DNA of 64,000 bases from Cardinalis cardinalis (Eukaryota > Chordata > Aves > Passeriformes > Cardinalidae), in contig JACDOX010000151.1 of assembly GCA_014549065.1 (NCBI GenBank), positions 1,566,807 to 1,630,806 on the forward strand, in the 5' to 3' direction. Below, in pieces: positions 12,501 to 22,253 of the stretch (within the stretch, counting starts at the first letter, position 1; each line of letters starts with the position of its first letter). A program made the translations under genes and the position numbers. The notes under the pieces were generated by a model. It was given only the letters and a program-made list of their open reading frames with translations. It had not been told where the DNA came from and did no database searches.

Positions 12501-14814
12501 CACAGGATACTACACNGGAAGTTATTACTTTGATGGAGCCCTCTACAACAAAGGTATCGGGGCCCAAGAGATGGGACACAAGCAGCCCTTCCAAAGCACA
12601 GAGCTTTACTTATTGCCCCTGTCATCCTTCTGCTTGAGCCAGCAACGGCTGTTGCTGTCAGCATGTTTGGTACAATTTAAACACACCTGGCCCGAGCAGC
12701 CTCCTGCAGTGCAGATGGCAGCAGGGACAGCTCCAGCAGCTCACTGCTCTGACAGGCAGCTGCCCTCACAGACAACAGCCAGGCTCTCCATTTGCAAATG
12801 GGCACACTGCCTGCACTGCTGCCCCATGCACATACACGTGCTGCTCCCACCTGACAGGCTGGTCCAAATGACCAGTTACCTAAATGCTGTGGGTAAGACC
12901 CTTCAGTAAACATGTAGGTTAAATTTTCAGAGATTACTAATTACTCTGGGAGAACAGTATCCTGAGGTGGCAGAGGTTCAGCAAGCATCAAGCACTGGCC
13001 CTGTGAAAAGCTGCCTCATTGCAGTATGGGGCTGAGGATGCCTCCCTCAGCAGAGGGATAGCCTGGCTGCCAGCACGTATACAGAGTGGTGGCTGGGGCT
13101 CCAGCCATCGTTTAGCTGACAGGTACTGTGACACCAGCTTTACACCACTATAGGGAATGATTTAGCTGGAAAAGGCACAGACATATAATCAGGCAAAACA
13201 GCCAACAATCCTTTCTTGTAAAACAGGTTTTAAAGGAGAAAAAGACCACTGGAGAAGTAGAAGGACCATCTGTGTGAAAACACATGAAAGTGGCAAGACA
13301 GAGATTGAAATGTTCGACTCNGCGATCCTGTTGATAAGGAACCCGTACAAATCACTGATGGCAGAGTTCAACAGAAAATATGCCGGGCATCTGGGCTATG
13401 CCACTGACCACAACTGGAAGAGCAAAGGTGAGCATTACCCCAGCACAGGCTGGTTTGAAACCCATCTCCTCAGTGTGCTGGGGAGGGGGGACACACTAAC
13501 ACCTGAGTGAGTACTGCTAACAAATTCAGTGGGACTTGAGTCCTGCTACAGCTGAGATCAATCCCAAAACCTCTGGCACCTGCACAGCGGGACCAGTAGT
13601 GGTCTTGCTGTATGTCCACCTCCAGAGGGGAAGGGAGTGCAGCACCATTACCACAGGCACACTGGAGCATCACTGCACTGTTGGGCATAGAAAGCATGTC
13701 CATGTACAAGGCTCCTCTGCACAGCCCATTTGCCAGCCTGAGGTGAAGAAAATTTGCCCTTACAGCATGTAATAACCATGAGAAATCTAACTTAAATCTG
13801 GAGGATCCAATTGAGCATGACATTTCATGATGGATATTTTACAGCACTGCACAGGTGCTACTGCACTGCAGAAAAATAAGGATAATAGCAATAAGTGGAC
13901 CTGAAATTCAGTGTCCCCTGAACACATGAAAAGGCTTCAGAACTTGCCTGCCACACTTCACGTGTTTGACTGGCAACTGGCTGGTGACTGCAATTTCCCC
14001 ACTGGATACACTGCTGCAATCAGACTCTGCAGCAGAAAAACAACTTGGCTTCCATTTCTCCTTGTACATATTTTAGCCATTACAGCTGTGGCTTGGCAGA
14101 GGGCTGGGGGGAAAAGTGTCCTGTGTCACAGCACATTTCTTTCCCAAGCTGATGCATCACCTTTCATCAGTCACAACTCAAGACCTATTCATCAAAAACT
14201 GACAAAATAGCCCCCAGAAAAAAGAAAAAGTCTGCTGGGAATGGCTTTCCCATACTGCATACTGCAAATTGCTACATTTCAGCCACAAGTGCTCTTTGTC
14301 CAGCCCAAAAGCTTTCACTAGGACTTGTCTTGACTTCAGGAAATTAAATTATCAAAAAGAGCAAATAGAGATCAAGGTATCATTAATGTCTAAAGCAGAG
14401 GAAAATTGCTGACATGCAGCATGGCTAACTGTCTCATTTTCCTGGTTTCCGGGTGATCCAGAGTGGCCAGATTTCGTGAACAGCTATGCCTCCTGGTGGG
14501 CCTCCCATGTCCTGGAGTGGCTGAAGTATGGGAAGCGCCTGCTCGTTGTCCATTATGAGGAGCTGAAGCAGAGCCTCATCCCCAAGCTGAAGGAGATGGT
14601 GGAGTTTCTGAATGTGACAGTGACAGAGGACCGGCTGCTCTGTGTGGAGAACAACAGGGACGGGAATTTCAAGCGGTCTGGTGCTAAGCAGAAGAATTTT
14701 GAGCCATTCACCCAGGAAATGAAAGATCTTATCAACAGATACATCCTGACAGTGGATGAAGCCCTAAAGGGAAGAAACTTCTCCGGGCTGCCCAGGGAGT
14801 ATGTGCCAAGATGA
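3171..14814 (+). CDS. WSCD1: WSCD1, WSC-domain sulfotransferase; complete coding region, 8 exons
   Basis: Join 3171-3585, 6333-6447, 6933-7120, 9655-9776, 11726-11891, 12389-12553, 13227-13427, 14462-14814: 574 residues. Seen: a short basic tail, one membrane segment at about residues 15-35 (type II topology), a stem to about 138, WSC domain 1 (139-229), WSC domain 2 (244-331) and a sulfotransferase domain (about 350-574). The PAPS 5'-phosphate loop is SSFPGAGNTW (356-365). The likely 3'-phosphate motif is IRNPYKSL (427-434) with R428 and S433. A basic GNFKRSG stretch lies at 525-531. Sequons are at N254, N267, N317, N508 and N563. Family knowledge: WSCD1 and WSCD2 are Golgi-type membrane proteins described as sialate O-sulfotransferases, moving sulfate from PAPS to sialic acid. 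The N-terminus (MAKAFFRLQKFLRR, then FLLFFLTAAYLM) fits WSCD1, not WSCD2. The start follows an in-frame stop at 3147-3149 and has a G at -3 and +4. Family identity is very secure; substrate is from the family. Confidence 0.96.
3586..6332 (+). other. WSCD1 intron after coding exon 1
   Basis: A GT-AG intron of 2747 bp. AT-rich blocks at about 4190-4400 and 5260-5620 contain TAATTA-type words. No gene or recognisable repeat is seen. Confidence 0.85.
6333..6447 (+). CDS. WSCD1: WSCD1 coding exon 2: first half of WSC domain 1
   Basis: The acceptor is gcatgcacacag|GC and the donor GAGAG|GTGAGT. The exon enters in phase 1 and leaves in phase 2. It codes for 139-176, starting GTYMGCF and containing KGAVFYDLRKMTV, with cysteines 144, 170 and 174 of the WSC fold. 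At 115 bp it is too short to stand out by length and was found by splice sites and family match. Confidence 0.93.
6448..6932 (+). other. WSCD1 intron after coding exon 2
   Basis: A short GT-AG intron of 485 bp. Nothing else is recognised in it. Confidence 0.85.
6933..7120 (+). CDS. WSCD1: WSCD1 coding exon 3: second half of WSC domain 1
   Basis: The acceptor is ttctgcttgcag|AGC and the donor CTGC|GTAAGT. It codes for residues 177-239, including GAECYCGN and CKGEKGSVCGG, the most conserved part of the first WSC domain. Cysteines 190, 192, 206, 210 and 218 bring that domain to eight. The exon is very GC-rich, which leaves long open frames on the opposite strand; these are by-products. Confidence 0.95.
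7121..9654 (+). other. WSCD1 intron after coding exon 3
   Basis: A GT-AG intron of 2534 bp. The first part is GC-rich, the rest AT-rich (for example near 8120-8160). No gene is seen on either strand. Confidence 0.85.
9655..9776 (+). CDS. WSCD1: WSCD1 coding exon 4: first half of WSC domain 2
   Basis: The acceptor is tatctccgcag|GG and the donor AAGAAA|GTAAGA. It enters in phase 1 and leaves in phase 0. It codes for residues 240-280, with YRGCFRAPENLTDTFP and LIQPNLTVEMC, two N-glycosylation sequons (N254, N267) and cysteines 248, 273 and 277. Confidence 0.94.
9777..11725 (+). other. WSCD1 intron after coding exon 4
   Basis: A GT-AG intron of 1949 bp. Overlapping open frames at 9975-10402 are GC-rich chance frames without domain similarity. 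Confidence 0.85.
11726..11891 (+). CDS. WSCD1: WSCD1 coding exon 5: second half of WSC domain 2
   Basis: The acceptor is ctcttttgcag|GAG and the donor CAAG|GTACAA. It codes for residues 281-335, EFPLAVIRGQECYCGYPTRR at the start and YCLVYQTPVQ at the end. Cysteines are 292, 294, 312 and 327. The middle (about 303-325) is rich in Gly and Ser and is the least conserved part of the domain. Confidence 0.94.
11892..12388 (+). other. WSCD1 intron after coding exon 5
   Basis: A GT-AG intron of 497 bp. Nothing further is recognised. Confidence 0.85.
12389..12553 (+). CDS. WSCD1: WSCD1 coding exon 6: start of sulfotransferase domain with PAPS loop
   Basis: The acceptor is ctcctcacag|AT and the donor CAAAG|GTATCG. 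It codes for residues 336-390. The PAPS 5'-phosphosulfate loop SSFPGAGNTW is at 356-365, followed by ARHLIEHATGYYTGSYYFDG. The one ambiguous base (12516) is the third position of Thr378, so it cannot change the protein. The open frame continues to 12909 as intron without family match. Confidence 0.95.
12554..13226 (+). other. WSCD1 intron after coding exon 6
   Basis: A GT-AG intron of 673 bp. The exon 6 frame happens to stay open for the first 350 bases, but the sequence loses all family similarity at the donor. Confidence 0.85.
13227..13427 (+). CDS. WSCD1: WSCD1 coding exon 7: sulfotransferase core with 3'-phosphate motif
   Basis: The acceptor is ttgtaaaacag|GT and the donor GCAAAG|GTGAGC. 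It codes for residues 391-457: GFKGEKDHWRSRRTICVKTH, then AILLIRNPYKSLMAEFNRK, which holds the likely PAPS 3'-phosphate contacts R428 and S433. The ambiguous base 13321 is the third position of Ser422 and is silent. Confidence 0.95.
13428..14461 (+). other. WSCD1 intron after coding exon 7
   Basis: A GT-AG intron of 1034 bp. No gene or repeat is recognised. Confidence 0.85.
14462..14814 (+). CDS. WSCD1: WSCD1 last coding exon: C-terminal sulfotransferase half and stop
   Basis: The acceptor is gggtgatccag|AG. It codes for residues 458-574: EWPDFVNSYASWW, WLKYGKRLLVVHYEEL, LLCVENNRDGNFKRSG and the end GLPREYVPR, with TGA at 14812-14814. The ending matches the family's usual C-terminus, so the protein is complete. 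Sequons are at N508 and N563. Confidence 0.96.
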
Positions 14815-14860
14815 TAGGCTGGTATCGTGCTGCTGTGGTTAAAAATGAAGGGGCTTTTTC

Positions 14861-14948
14861 TTAAAAAAACCGAAAAAAAAAACCCAAACCAAAAATACCC
14901 ATAGATAAATAAGAAGAAAAACAAAACAAAAAAAAAAAAAACCAAACC
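14861..14948 (+). repeat. A-rich low-complexity tract in the 3' UTR
   Basis: Nearly all A with scattered C, G and T, including 14 A in a row at 14928-14941. It produces a Phe-rich open frame on the minus strand that is not a gene. I see no element body attached to it, so it need not be a retroposon tail. Confidence 0.8.
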
Positions 14949-15674
14949 AGACCTCTTCAGCAGTTATGGCAAAGATACTTGTGGAGGCTGCTGAGCTGTG
15001 CAGCAGTTGGGAATGGCTGGGTTTTGTCAGCCCCAAAGAGCCCCAAACCTGGCTTCAGGGGCATAGAGGAGACCCCAGAGGAGTGGCAGAGAAGGGAGTG
15101 CCACCTGTACTAGGGGCTTGACACAGGTTTCTGCACCTCCATCTCTTCAACTGGAGTCATGGTGGGTCTGGGGGGACACCAGGGCCAAATGTTACCACTG
15201 TCAGTGCTCTTGGTTCTAGAAATGGTCAGCTGGGAAGACCTGGAGAATGAGAGCAAAGGGGGTGAACCCCAGTCCTTCTGACCCCAGCAGGGGTAGGATC
15301 ACATCTCCTACCTCATCCCTGAAATCCCTGGAGGAACTCCAAGGCAGTCCAACCTGGAAAACCACAGCTACTTAGAGTTGCGCTCTGGAGCCCCCTCCAG
15401 CAGCCATACAGGTTTGATTTTTAAATCCTGCAGTCACCTTGGGTGTGTTTGACCCTGCAGGAGCCCATGGGGAGAGAACCCTCCTGTGTGCAGTGGGGAG
15501 AGAACAGGGGCACCCAGGGCTGGCAGGACAGCTGGCCCCATGATCCTGGGCCACTGGGCAGCTTGGAGGTGGTTAACCCCTGTGGCCAAAGGAGCTGCCC
15601 TGCTGCAAGACGCTTCTGTTCACGTGAAGGAAAGGATAGGATTTCTTAAAAATTTGAGTGAAAATACTAATTTT

Positions 15675-15680
15675 AATAAA
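15675..15680 (+). terminator. Candidate polyadenylation signal AATAAA for WSCD1
   Basis: Canonical hexamer about 860 bases after the stop codon, with a GT-rich stretch about 40 bases further (near 15716-15730). The word is common in AT-rich DNA, so this is only a candidate. Confidence 0.4.
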
Positions 15681-17531
15681 AGAAGTTTATATAAAGGGAG
15701 CTGAACTTCCTCTGCCTGTGTATCATTGGTGCTTTAAAAACAATACAGGACATGGAGTACCCTTCAACCCAAGCCTCTCCCTGTTTACACCCCACACGTG
15801 GCTCATCTCTGTGCTACCTGCCTGGTATGGGGCTTGTTGTGGGGCTGTCACACCCTCATCCCTAATGCTCAGTGCCTTCCTTGGCAGTAAGCGTCTCATG
15901 GGCCACAAAGGTGTGAGGGATTGTGGTGGACTGAGCTGATTCACAAGGAAAACAGGTATTCTTTTTGTTTATGCAAGGGATATAGCTCAAAAAAACCCAC
16001 TCATTTTGGGTGCTGTAAGCCCAGATAAAGACAAGTGGTGAGGCCCTGAGGTGCCTGCGCAGAGTGGCACAGCCCTCCCTGGGACACCACGCAGCCCCCA
16101 TGCAGGAACACAGCTCACACACACCTGCACTCCAAGGAAAAATCCCAAATAATATTGTGCCAGTACCAAACACCACAGACAGTACAGAAACACCCAGGTA
16201 CAGATACATTCCCATAAAACAAATAAATAAGGGTGCTACAGAACAGGACTATCACCATCTCCACTCTGACTTAGTAAAGAACTGATTATTTTGGAAATTA
16301 TGCATTAAAGGTCTTCCAAGTTTCATTTGGGCAGTAGTTGCTGTTGATGGATGTGGGTCACCTCCCACAAAGTTTGAGCACAGCCTATGGAAGGAGCACA
16401 GATACTTCACAGAAAGAAACTGCTCTTAGCCCCACTGAATTACATGCCTGAGACCACAAACCAGGATTTGGGCCCACCACAAAGCATGAAGACTAGGAGA
16501 ATGANATTTTATTACATTGCCTTTCCAGTCCTGTCTGGCATTACAGGATCATTTTAAAAATATTGTGATCATTTCAAATCTGCAAATAGTGAGCAAGGAC
16601 TGGCTGTAAACTCTCAAGAAGGCAATTTAATTACACATATGTCCTGTAATGAAGACTCTAAGTGGCTGAAATTAAAGCTGGCAAAAATTATGAATGTGCA
16701 TTAGCTCTGTAATGCCAAAAATCAGCTCATTTAACAAAAAAAGAATTTGTAGCCAACCATTTCTTAATAGCTGAGGTACAGGGGCTNCCTCTTTATTTTT
16801 ATACATTTTGTACAAAATATGTATACAATGGACTGTAAATCAGCTCTTCCCCTTTGAACCACAAAGTTACATTTTTTAGCCTCCTATGCACTCAGACCAG
16901 CAAACACATCCATCTCTCACCTCCATCTACACAGCACCTGTTTATCTTCAGTTGCTAGTTCCCAGCCCAGGAGCTTTTCCCATCACAGGACTCCACTTAC
17001 CATCCATACACCCTGGTTCTTCAGGCTGAAGGCCCCTCAGGTTGCACCATCATGCATACAAACAGAGCGATTCACAGAAAATGCTAAAGTCTTATCAGGA
17101 AATGTATCATTTCTAGACATGGGACATGATCACCACTAATGGCTGCATGGTTTTGACCAAGCTACCTGAAAGAGCAGCAAAGAGGAGAATGGCTTCTTTT
17201 AATCACATGAATCATTGTCAAGCAATCCCTCAAATGAAGAGGAATACAATTGAAGTCCATTATTAAATGCTTTATGCAATAGTTAAGATGATGTGAAAGG
17301 CCCAAAGATTTTTAAATGAAATCAACTCTGATTGAGGAAATGTGATCTCATCAATGCAGTCTCTCCCTGCCCTCTTCCTGCAGAGTTGTGTCCTGCCCTG
17401 CTCCNGGAGCCTGCTTGTCACACCCTGGCCTACAGGAGGGTGGTCTGCAGGTACCAACTTGCCTCCTGCCCACCCTGGAGACACCAAGTGGGATTTTTCT
17501 GCAGTTCAAGGCTCACCAAAGCCTTGGCTAC
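15681..17531. other. Gene-free sequence between WSCD1 and the LTR
   Basis: No coding similarity on either strand. Several AATAAA words (for example 16222-16227) could serve longer WSCD1 transcripts. The part 16500-16760 is AT-rich. Confidence 0.6.
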
Positions 17532-17812
17532 TGTTGTATCACACCGAGAGTCTAAAGGACGACAAGGTCAAGTCTCACCTTCTCGGTGCTCTCTTGGGGG
17601 CAGCTCTTCACAGCACTGGCTTCTTCTTTAGCTGCTCATTCTTTCCTAGTCAGNNCTCTTTCNAGGCTCNTCCTGACTAGCCAGCCCAGCCCCTTTTATC
17701 TCAGTTACCTTGACTAGCTACAGCTGCAGCCCACTGAAGGACATCGCAGCTGCAGCCCATCAAGAGCAACCAGGGGCCGTCAGGGCACAGCCATTTATAC
17801 AATACTACTACA
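17532..17812 (-). mobile_element. LTR of an endogenous retrovirus, minus strand
   Basis: Read on the minus strand, the 281 bp unit begins TGTAGTAGTATTG and ends GATACAACA, so the ends form the imperfect inverted repeat TGTAGTA / TACAACA expected of an LTR. A TATA-like ATAAAAG lies at 17693-17699. A polypurine tract sits directly before the start. I see no second LTR and no retroviral genes nearby. Four of the scattered N bases fall within 17 bp inside it, which may reflect trouble resolving a multicopy sequence. The subfamily is not identified. Confidence 0.7.
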
Positions 17813-17831
17813 TTTCCCCCTTTTTTTTTAA
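17813..17831 (-). mobile_element. Polypurine tract of the endogenous retrovirus
   Basis: On the minus strand this is a run of A followed by GGGGGAAA, abutting the TG that starts the LTR. That is where plus-strand DNA priming occurs in retroviruses, and it marks the LTR as a 3' LTR with internal sequence at higher coordinates. Confidence 0.7.
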
Positions 17832-18017
17832 TTTCAGAGACGTGTTTGCATATTTACATATTCTACATATTTCTTTTTACTATGGCTTAAAGGCTGCCCA
17901 TACTTTCTTAATACAATACATATATTTCACTATACTTCAAAGGCTATGTACAACACACAGCTCTTTGTTCAAAGGCTATATTCCTTTTACAGCCATTTAT
18001 ACAATACATACTACAGG
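17832..18017 (-). mobile_element. Remnant internal sequence of the retrovirus, with a second copy of the LTR start
   Basis: AT-rich, non-coding sequence upstream (in element sense) of the polypurine tract. The 19-mer acagccatttatacaatac at 17989-18007 repeats the one at 17787-17805 in the LTR. The word ttcaaaggctat occurs twice (17936-17947, 17968-17979). The outer edge of the element is not clear, and sequence to about 18250 may also belong. Confidence 0.5.
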
Positions 18018-21000
18018 CTACAGCTCCTTCAGGTGCTGCCCCAGTGCAGGGAACAGCATCCAGCTGCCCACATGGCTTTTGCTGCTGTTGCCTTTCAGCA
18101 TGCCCAGTGGAGGGCTCCAAGGTGTGCGGGGAGGAGAGGCTATGGAATCACAAGCTCTTAAAAGTACTGATAACAAAAATAATTTTGTCCTATGAACCAC
18201 AGTGGAGAGACCTTTCCAGATCTGTTCTGCACTAGTGGGGTGGGTTGGAAGCAAACTGCATTATCTGGAGCAGTTGCTGCAGTCACACAGTGACTGGATT
18301 ATGAGTGCTTATCCCGAAGGCAAAACAGACAATCACAGCCCTTGAATTTTTAGATATGTCAGAAGCTGCATTAACCTATAATACTTCTGAAATAAAGCAC
18401 TTAGTACCACCATAGCAAAACTATACAGCTCATTTCATAGGAAAAAAAATTCAAGTCACAGTGAATGAAAAACACAGAGAGGGAAGTGATTTAAAGGCAA
18501 CACCTTGCTAATGACAAGAATATTTCTTTGACGAGTGAGGTTATAAAGGAGCAGTCTGCAGTACAGCTGCCTCTTTTATGAAGCATCAAATATGCTGGAA
18601 AATAAACCAAATCTTCCATGCTGACTTACCCTATTACAATGGTGTTCTGGAAAATTGTCAAACACACAGAAACACACACGTGTGTGGTTGCATGAGCAGC
18701 TGGTCCCACATCTCCCACGCAGGGACCAGGAGGTCAGTTCCTGCCTGGAGACGGGGGTCACTTAGACACTGTATGTGAATGGAGACACTCACTGAATGGA
18801 GACCCGAGGAGCCTCTGCACTGCCCTGGGGTGCACGGGGCTGGGACCTCACCCTGCAGCAGGGTGGGCAGATCTGGGACAGCACCCACCACCCCAGGGAA
18901 CCGGGCACAGCTGCACCTGAGCCACTGTGCTCTGGTGGAGGATTTCTGTCAAAAGAATGTTCAGAACATTGGTTTTCTTAGAAACACTCTTTTTTCCACA
19001 GTCACTAATTTAAATGGATTCCAGTGTGCCTGTTTTATGCCTTTCTTTATTCCAGCAGAGACTAAATTAAGCTTTGAAGTTTAGTGAGAAATCCTAATGG
19101 CATTCGACTTCAGTGCTATTGCCTGAATCCTGGGGAATTTAAAGAAAGGGGGAGAGCAAGAGGAAAGAAACCACTCTTTTATTGTTTTCTACAGCTTGAT
19201 CCTGAAATGGCTGACTTTGAAAATAACCTTAGTGCCTAACTTTATGCATTATTCATATACACTAAAACATGTCAATACAGTTTTCAAAGGTTAAAATAAA
19301 ACTCCTTTCCTGTACAGGTTACAATTATTTAATATTTTGACACAACAACTTACATCATTAATATTAAAGAGCACATAGGGGAAAAAAGAGACCTAAAACA
19401 AGCATGAAGTTTTCTCATCGGTATGGAACATCTACACATTACCCAGAAAACAGTCAGATTACAAGCATGCATAAAGTCTTCCAAAAAGGAGGAAGAATAA
19501 AGCATTTTAATTTTGTATAAAACTGTAGCTGCCATTTTGCCATTGACTAAGAATGAGGTCAGTCAAAATGTATATTTGCAAGGAATTTCTTGGCATGGTA
19601 ACAGTCTTGGGGGATCAAATAGTGGTGTTATTCCAGTTTTCAGGGTAATAATGACCACGTAGTCAGAAATGGAAGATAAATTAAGGTGTATTTGATTACT
19701 ACAACAATACATAGGATGCACCTAGAGTGTACCTTACACATTTTGTGGGCTGATTTAAGCCTGTGCCCTCCCCACAGCAGAACTTTTAGCTGTGAGCCAC
19801 AGGATAGCCCAGAGATGCAAATTCTGTGCTCTTTGGGCAGTGCCAAAAATATCATTTGACCCAGCACTGTCATGACTAAATTTCCTGGCTGAAGGATGAA
19901 GCAGGCCTTGTCTTTAAGCAAGTGTTCACTTCTTGTAATGTTCATTCAGAAAGGGAGAGACAACAACTTCTGCCTGTGACAACTTCTTTCCAGCTACAAA
20001 CAGGATTAGTCCTAATTGCCAGGGACAGAAATCCTGTTAGGCTATCCAGCCTGGCTCTTTGGTAACATAGGATTCTCCCCCGGGCTTCTAGGTTATTATC
20101 TATTGCTTTGTTCAGTCTGTCTTCCAGTTTTGTGTTGATGCCCATACCTAGTACCTGAGCACCTCTCCAGTTATTTACATTGCTGAGGAAGATCAATACA
20201 TTTCATGGGTTCCTCAGTTCTCCATTCAGGCCACTCAAGGGCACTGGGGAGTGGTGCAGGACCAACTGTTAGATGGCCAACAAGAGCACCCTTCATCCTC
20301 TTTCTGCTCATCCTCAAAAACTGCCTGTGGAAAAAGGCCATGTTCGAAGTGTCCCAAATTAAGAAAATAAACTTCAAAAAAACAAACAACAACAACAACA
20401 AGAAAAATCGCACCTCCCATAGCAGGTACATTGAAAAAGACTTGGTTTAGTTCAGACTACCTCAGCTTTACAAACCCAATTTATGGTTCGTTGTTTTTGA
20501 GTGACTGAAGGTAAACCAACATCCTTCCTGGGCCTGTTTTGTTCCTCAGACTATTTACATTCATGCATCCACAAATTTTCTCTTCAGCTCTCTTATGTGG
20601 CAGCAATATGGGAGAGTAAAAAGGGTAAACAAATGGAAATTTCAAATTTCTTCTGGGTCATGAAACAAAATCTTCTGCTCAATCTACAGCAGCATCAAAA
20701 TTAAGTTCTGAGCTTTTGTAAACATGGAGGTTTGTTACAAAACCTTAATCCGCTTCTACCCACTCTCCATGTAATGAGGCACAACAAAATTATTTTCAAT
20801 GTACTTTCTGCATTATTTCACCAAGGATTGTTAATGATGTTTAATTTGCTATTGCTGCAAATACATAGCTAATTATAATTAGACAAGAAAATGCAAACCA
20901 TGCATTGACAGTCATTCTCCAGAGCTGTGTAAAGAAGACTCTTGTTTTACAGAACACCGCTTAACCAGGAGTGGCTCACTTCTCTCAAGTCAGAAAAGCT

Positions 21001-21826
21001 GAAATCCTTAATTTTAATCACTCACTACAAGACATATGCCAAGTGTAAATACATCCAAGTTGAAAATTGCTAAAGCATTAGCATATATGCAAAATACCTT
21101 TAATCAGAACCATGCAGAGACGAGCTTCCAAAACAACTTGTTTCCACAGCATCTTACAAAAACTCATATTGTTATTTGTAAGTTGCTTTCAAAAGTAAAA
21201 GCAGGCCTGCATCCCCAGTGTGGAGAAATAAAAGCTACATCCATTTCTGGTCAGACTTGACAATTTTATCTGTACTAGGAGTACAATAAAACTATTTTAA
21301 TAAAAAGACCAGAATGAAAACTAATTAACTTCTATTTATTAACTTAAACTTTTATTTAACTAATCGATGAATTAATTAAAATAAAGATTTGAAGTCAGTT
21401 GCGAGCATCAACAAATGAACACAACGTTATTCTAATAATGGCTTATTACATTATTTCTCTGATGGAATGCAATATTGATTGGAAATCCTTGGGATGGAAC
21501 ATATTGATTATTTGTGCAAATTTAACAACTGTTTGCTTGCAGATGCAAATGCTTATTGTTTAATTTGAAGTAAGTCTATAGGCAAGTTCCAGATGGTGGC
21601 AAAGAAGGCCCAGTGCATCCATTGCTCTAAGCATTTACACCTGAGATTAATTAACTCCGGTCAGTTTCTCGCTGTGCTCAGGTGTGACTCAGTCCAGCCT
21701 CTCCCAGAGCCCACCACCTGAACCTGGCTTCTACCAGCTGGTGCTTCAGTGGATCATTCAGCCCCGGGAGTCAGGTGTGCTGGGAAGCAGGGCTGGCACA
21801 TCCCCCTGGGCTCCCACACCCCTCAG
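18018..21826. other. Gene-free sequence with AT-rich blocks
   Basis: No gene is recognised. A (CAA)n run is at 20382-20401. AT-rich blocks at 20820-20900 (with a TAATTATAATTAG word) and 21270-21600 look like candidate regulatory DNA. An 84-codon minus-strand frame at 19942-20196 has no similarity that I recognise. Confidence 0.6.
20382..20401. repeat. Short CAA simple repeat
   Basis: About six units of CAA/AAC within an A-rich segment. Possibly polymorphic; no other role is suggested. Confidence 0.7.
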
Positions 21827-22253
21827 GCTCCAGCTTCCCCCCTGCTCCAGCATCCTCCTGAGCTCCTACATCCCCCTCAGCTCCAGCATCCCCCCTGCTC
21901 CAGCATCCCCCCCGGCTCTCGCATCCCCCTGAGCTCCAGCATCCCCCCGGCTCCCACATTCCCCTGAGCTCCCGCATCCCCCTGAGCTCCCGCATCCCTC
22001 CGGCTCCCGCATCCCCCCTGCTCCAGCATGCCCCCGGCTCCTGCATCCACCCTGCTCTAGCATCCCCCTGAGCTCCAGCATCCCCCTGGCTCCCACATCC
22101 CCCCGGCTCCCGCATCCCCCTGAGATCTCCAGCATCCCCCTGAGATCTCCAGCATCCCCCCTGCTCCAGCATCCTCCTGAGCTCCAGCATCCTCCCGGCT
22201 CCCCCATCCCTCCGAGTTCTCACATCCCCCTGAGCTCTTGCATCCCCTCGGCT
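21827..22253. repeat. GC-rich minisatellite, 15-18 bp unit
   Basis: About 26 tandem copies of variants of gctccagcatccccct, often with an added tga (tgagctccagcatccccc). Unit length and sequence both vary, with local sub-patterns such as two adjacent copies carrying gagatctccagcatc near 22122-22157. Lack of stop codons in the unit gives Gly-rich frames of up to 187 codons on the minus strand and Pro-rich ones on the plus strand. These are products of the repeat and not genes. Confidence 0.9.

Larger units (their letters stand above)
14815..15680 (+). other. WSCD1: Presumed WSCD1 3' UTR
   Basis: The sequence follows the stop codon without a splice signal that I trust. It contains an A-rich stretch at 14861-14948 and then moderately GC-rich unique sequence. 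The end is placed at the first good AATAAA (15675-15680). Later AATAAA words such as 16222-16227 could give longer transcripts. Confidence 0.5.

Noticed and set aside
12334..12909. 191-codon plus-strand frame including WSCD1 coding exon 6
   Set aside because: Only 12389-12553 matches the family. The rest is flanking intron that happens to stay open.
3171..14814. Assignment to the paralogue WSCD2
   Set aside because: The N-terminal tail and anchor, the DTRCTDR and NKSE-type junction before the sulfotransferase domain, and the GLPREYVPR ending fit WSCD1 and differ from what I recall of WSCD2.
15284..15297. CTCF-like word CCAGCAGGGGTAGG after WSCD1
   Set aside because: It has two differences from the core consensus in the informative GGC part, which is too weak to report as a site.
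17710..18195. 161-codon plus-strand frame across the LTR and its interior
   Set aside because: It is antisense to the retroviral element and hydrophobic only because of T-rich sequence.
19942..20196. 84-codon minus-strand frame with a charged, helical-looking middle part
   Set aside because: It looks a little protein-like, but no family is recognised and there are no supporting exons.
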